Shown here: in pieces, positions 22,278-24,390 of the stretch
Layout: each line of letters opens with the position of its first letter
How positions within the stretch are numbered: the stretch's first letter is position 1
Origin: Prevotella sp. CAG:1320
Lineage (GTDB): Bacteria > Bacteroidota > Bacteroidia > Bacteroidales > Bacteroidaceae
Assembly: GCA_000435635.1 (NCBI GenBank)
Contig: FR882149.1
Span: 1 to 24,390, forward strand
DNA: 24,390 bases
Reading direction: 5' to 3'
Notes under the pieces: generated by a model
What the model saw: the letters and a program-made list of their open reading frames with translations, nothing else
What the model was told of the DNA's origin: nothing
Database searches by the model: none
Made by a program: the position numbers and the translations under genes

Positions 22278-23852
22278 ATGTCTATCTTCTTTATCTACTC
22301 ACTGAAAGTGACCCTCTGCCTCACGGCGTTCTACTTGGTCTACAAGTTGTTGCTCAGCAGAGACACGTTTTTCGCTTATAATCGCTTCGTGCTGCTAGGC
22401 CTGTGCGCGCTGTCACTGTCACTGCCCTTGGCGCAGGTCTCCACGTCAAATCCCTCCCCTGTCGTGGCTGGCTTCGCCGTGGTGGAGACGATGGTGGTCA
22501 GTGCGGAAGTCTACGAACCGACCTCCTTGGACCTCAGCGTCACCTCGCTATGCTTTGGGGTCTACCTCTTGGGTGTCCTGTTCTTCCTGGCACGTGAAAT
22601 CTGGTCACTGTTCTCGCTGCGCCGATTGATAAGCGGAGGGCGCGTCGTGGAAAACGATGGCACCATGAAAGTGGTGGTGGTCAAAGACCATGTGTCACCA
22701 TTCAGCTGGATGGGCAATGTCGTCATGAACGAGAAAGATTACGCCGACAGCCCCGAGTACATCATCCGGCACGAGCGGGCGCACGTGGTCGCCCGGCACT
22801 CTTGGGACATCCTGGCATGCGACCTGCTGATAGTATTCCAGTGGTACAACCCCGCGGCGTGGCTGTTGAAGTCGGAGCTGCAGACTGTCCATGAGTACGA
22901 GGCTGACCGCAGCGTGCTGGACTCAGGCATCAACGCCACTGACTACCAAATGTTCCTGATTCGAAAAACAGCGGGAGAGAAACTCTTCTCCGCCGCCAAC
23001 AACCTTAATCAATATTCACTCAAAAACCGTATTACTATGATGAAGAAATCGAAATCCAACAAGTGGAACCACTGCAAGGTACTTGCCGTGCTTCCCGTAG
23101 CCGCTACAGCGTTAGTAGCGTTCGCCACCCCCAAGGCTGAGACCCTGACCCAAGAGATCGCCCAGAAAAGCGACGCGCTGGTGACAGCCATGAAGCAAGT
23201 GACCACGCAGGTGCCCGAGACCGCCACGAAAGCCCTTACTGCCACGGCCGAGGTGAAAGCTCCGAAGACCCCGCAGACCCCCACCACGCCGCAAGACAAG
23301 AAGGACGGCAAGGTGTATGACGTGGTGGAGGTGATGCCCCAGTTCCCCGGCGGCAACGCGGAGATGATGAAGTTCCTGAAAGAGAACATCCGCTACCCCA
23401 AGGAAGCTCACGAGAAGAACATACAAGGCAGGGTGATTGTACGTTTCATCGTCAACGAGGACGGACAAGTGTCCGACGCCAAGGTAGCGCGCTCCGTGGA
23501 TCCGCTGCTCGACGCTGAGGCTCTGCGCGTGGTGAACAGCATGCCCAAATGGACACCTGGCAAGCAGGACGGCAAGGCCGTGAAGGTGAAATACCACATG
23601 CCCCTATCCTTCCAGCTCAATGGTTCGTCTAAGGGAAAGGCGACAGGCGATTCCAGCGGACTCACGCTGGCCAGCCCCGTCAGCTCATCGAAAGCCTACG
23701 TGGTGGTGGACGGGAAGCATGTCACCGACATCAGCCACATCAAGCCCGATGACATAGAGTCCATCAACGTCTACAAGGGCAAGTCCGCCACAGACAAGTA
23801 TGGAGAGAACGGCAAGAACGGCGTCATCGAGATCACGATGAAGAAGAAGTAA
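22278..23852 (+). CDS. BlaR1-like M56 metallopeptidase fused to TonB C-terminal and plug-like domains
   Basis: 524 residues. The N-terminal M56 part has membrane helices at about 5-25, 34-52, 90-108 and 268-283. Between helices 3 and 4 is the zinc motif HERAH (165-169, HExxH), with the third ligand in HEYEAD (205-210). After helix 4 comes a Thr/Ala/Pro/Lys linker (about 285-345), a TonB_C domain (about 355-447: QFPGGNAEMMKFLKENIRYP, GRVIVRFIVNEDGQVSDAKV, MPKWTPGKQDGKAV) and a last segment (472-523: YVVVDGKHV, DDIESINVYKGKSATDKYGENGKNGVIEITMK) like the plug region of TonB-dependent receptors. There is no penicillin-binding sensor domain as in true BlaR1. It likely senses an envelope signal and triggers BlaI cleavage. 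Confidence 0.88.
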   Translation: MSIFFIYSLKVTLCLTAFYLVYKLLLSRDTFFAYNRFVLLGLCALSLSLPLAQVSTSNPSPVVAGFAVVETMVVSAEVYEPTSLDLSVTSLCFGVYLLGVLFFLAREIWSLFSLRRLISGGRVVENDGTMKVVVVKDHVSPFSWMGNVVMNEKDYADSPEYIIRHERAHVVARHSWDILACDLLIVFQWYNPAAWLLKSELQTVHEYEADRSVLDSGINATDYQMFLIRKTAGEKLFSAANNLNQYSLKNRITMMKKSKSNKWNHCKVLAVLPVAATALVAFATPKAETLTQEIAQKSDALVTAMKQVTTQVPETATKALTATAEVKAPKTPQTPTTPQDKKDGKVYDVVEVMPQFPGGNAEMMKFLKENIRYPKEAHEKNIQGRVIVRFIVNEDGQVSDAKVARSVDPLLDAEALRVVNSMPKWTPGKQDGKAVKVKYHMPLSFQLNGSSKGKATGDSSGLTLASPVSSSKAYVVVDGKHVTDISHIKPDDIESINVYKGKSATDKYGENGKNGVIEITMKKK

Positions 23853-23884
23853 CCTCTTCCATAAATCTCTCCCACTCCACCACC

Positions 23885-23921
23885 CCCAAGGAAGGAACAC
23901 ACCACATTCCCCTCCCTTGGG
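23885..23921. terminator. Weak candidate bidirectional terminator
   Basis: CCCAAGG (23885-23891) and CCTTGGG (23915-23921) form a 7-bp stem with a 23-nt loop between the convergent sensor and dehydrogenase genes, followed by GTGTTTTC. The loop is long and the T-tract is short, so this is tentative. Confidence 0.3.
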
Positions 23922-23963
23922 AGTGTTTTCACGGGACGCGGAAAAGCCGGCCGTTGTTCGCCA

Positions 23964-24390
23964 TCATGGAGTCACGGCAATCTTGATCACGCCGTCCCGC
24001 TTTTGCTCGAAGAGCTCGTAGGCCTCGGCTATCCTTGACAGCGGAAAGCGATGCGTGATGAGCGGAGTGGTGTCTATCTTTCCTTCCTCGATGAGCCGCA
24101 GTATCCGCTCGCAGTCGCAACCATCCACCCCACCCGTCTTGAAGGTGAGATTCTTGCCGTACATCTGGGGAAGCGGCAATGTCTGGGACTCATCATAAAG
24201 AGCCACAACCGTCACGACGGCATTGGGACGGGCACATTGCCATGCCAGCTGGAAGGTATCCTTGCCTCCCGCCACCTCCAACACCCTGTCCGCTCCCTGG
24301 TGGTCACTGTGGCGCAAGACGAAATCATGGCATTCCCCAGGGGCGGTCAGCAACACGTCGGGGTAATGCTCTTTGACAAAAGCCCTGCGC
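23964..24390 (-). CDS. Zinc-type alcohol dehydrogenase (MDR family), C-terminal part, cut by window edge
   Basis: 142 codons up to the right edge; the start is outside the window. The sequence RAFVKEHYPDVLLTAPGECHDFVLRHSDHQGADRVLEVAGGKDTFQ is the second half of the Rossmann domain of medium-chain dehydrogenases (GADRVLEVAGG, as in GxDxVxEaxG). It is followed by ARPNAVVTVVALYD, the substrate-domain return KNLTFKTGGVDGCDCERILRLIEEGKID, and the terminal PLSRIAEAYELFEQKRDGVIKIAVTP. The catalytic zinc ligands would be in the missing N-terminal half. The substrate is unknown. The gene is convergent with the BlaR1-like gene, with a 111-bp gap. Confidence 0.9.
   Translation of the reverse strand, partial: RRAFVKEHYPDVLLTAPGECHDFVLRHSDHQGADRVLEVAGGKDTFQLAWQCARPNAVVTVVALYDESQTLPLPQMYGKNLTFKTGGVDGCDCERILRLIEEGKIDTTPLITHRFPLSRIAEAYELFEQKRDGVIKIAVTP

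Noticed and set aside
22278..23852. Calling the sensor a true BlaR1 beta-lactam receptor
   Set aside because: It lacks the C-terminal penicillin-binding domain with SxxK/SxN/KTG motifs, and no beta-lactamase or PBP gene follows in the window.

Overview
The window looks like chromosomal DNA from a Bacteroidales bacterium, most likely Prevotella-like. Four independent signs support this. Genes are preceded by Bacteroidetes-type promoters (TTG, 19-20 bp, TAnnTTTG) with few Shine-Dalgarno sites. Rho carries a very long low-complexity insertion. Bacteroidetes-type families are present (DUF4421, DUF1460, xanthan-lyase-like amidase, M56 peptidase fused to a TonB C-terminal domain). Carbon and nitrogen metabolism uses a PPi-dependent phosphofructokinase and an NADP-type glutamate dehydrogenase. 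Species cannot be named from this sequence.

Layout. 1-215 is the 5' part of an IS3-type transposase orfA that runs off the left edge. 328-4465 (minus) is an apparent operon rho - thioredoxin lipoprotein - ArnT-like glycosyltransferase. Its promoter overlaps, back to back, the promoter region of a plus-strand run: uup (ABC-F) - engB - Gfo/Idh/MocA oxidoreductase - DUF4421 - DUF1460 (4636-10140). The DUF1460 gene overlaps convergent gdhA (10115-11449, minus) by 26 bp. A gene-free, palindrome-rich stretch follows (11450-12004). Next is a six-gene minus-strand run (12005-18611) read from one good promoter at 18653-18683: small alpha-helical protein - PlsC-like acyltransferase - amidase/Golvesin/FnIII protein - 114-aa hypothetical - YgiQ radical SAM - PP2C-like phosphatase. 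On the plus strand are pfp with its own terminator, a membrane-anchored GH25 lysozyme, a second repeat-rich gap (21387-21881), and a blaI - M56/TonB sensor pair. A Zn-type alcohol dehydrogenase runs off the right edge (minus).

Most genes are housekeeping or cell-envelope. Three separate peptidoglycan-active proteins (DUF1460, amidase, GH25) plus an ABC-F, a ribosome-assembly GTPase and a BlaI/BlaR-like envelope sensor fall within 20 kb.

The least explained material is in the two gene-free gaps. Each holds a short array of a near-palindromic unit (core AAACAAGTTATTT or its complement) whose centres are spaced exactly 22 bp: five units at 11898-12003, and units at 21401-21663. In the second gap the array is interrupted by a 174-bp MITE-like element (21458-21631) with 15-bp terminal inverted repeats, a 31-bp internal inverted repeat and a 7-bp AACTTAA direct repeat at its borders. 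Removing the element plus one copy of the direct repeat restores the 22-bp register exactly. The two gaps also share other modules. This repeat family is the best candidate for something undescribed.
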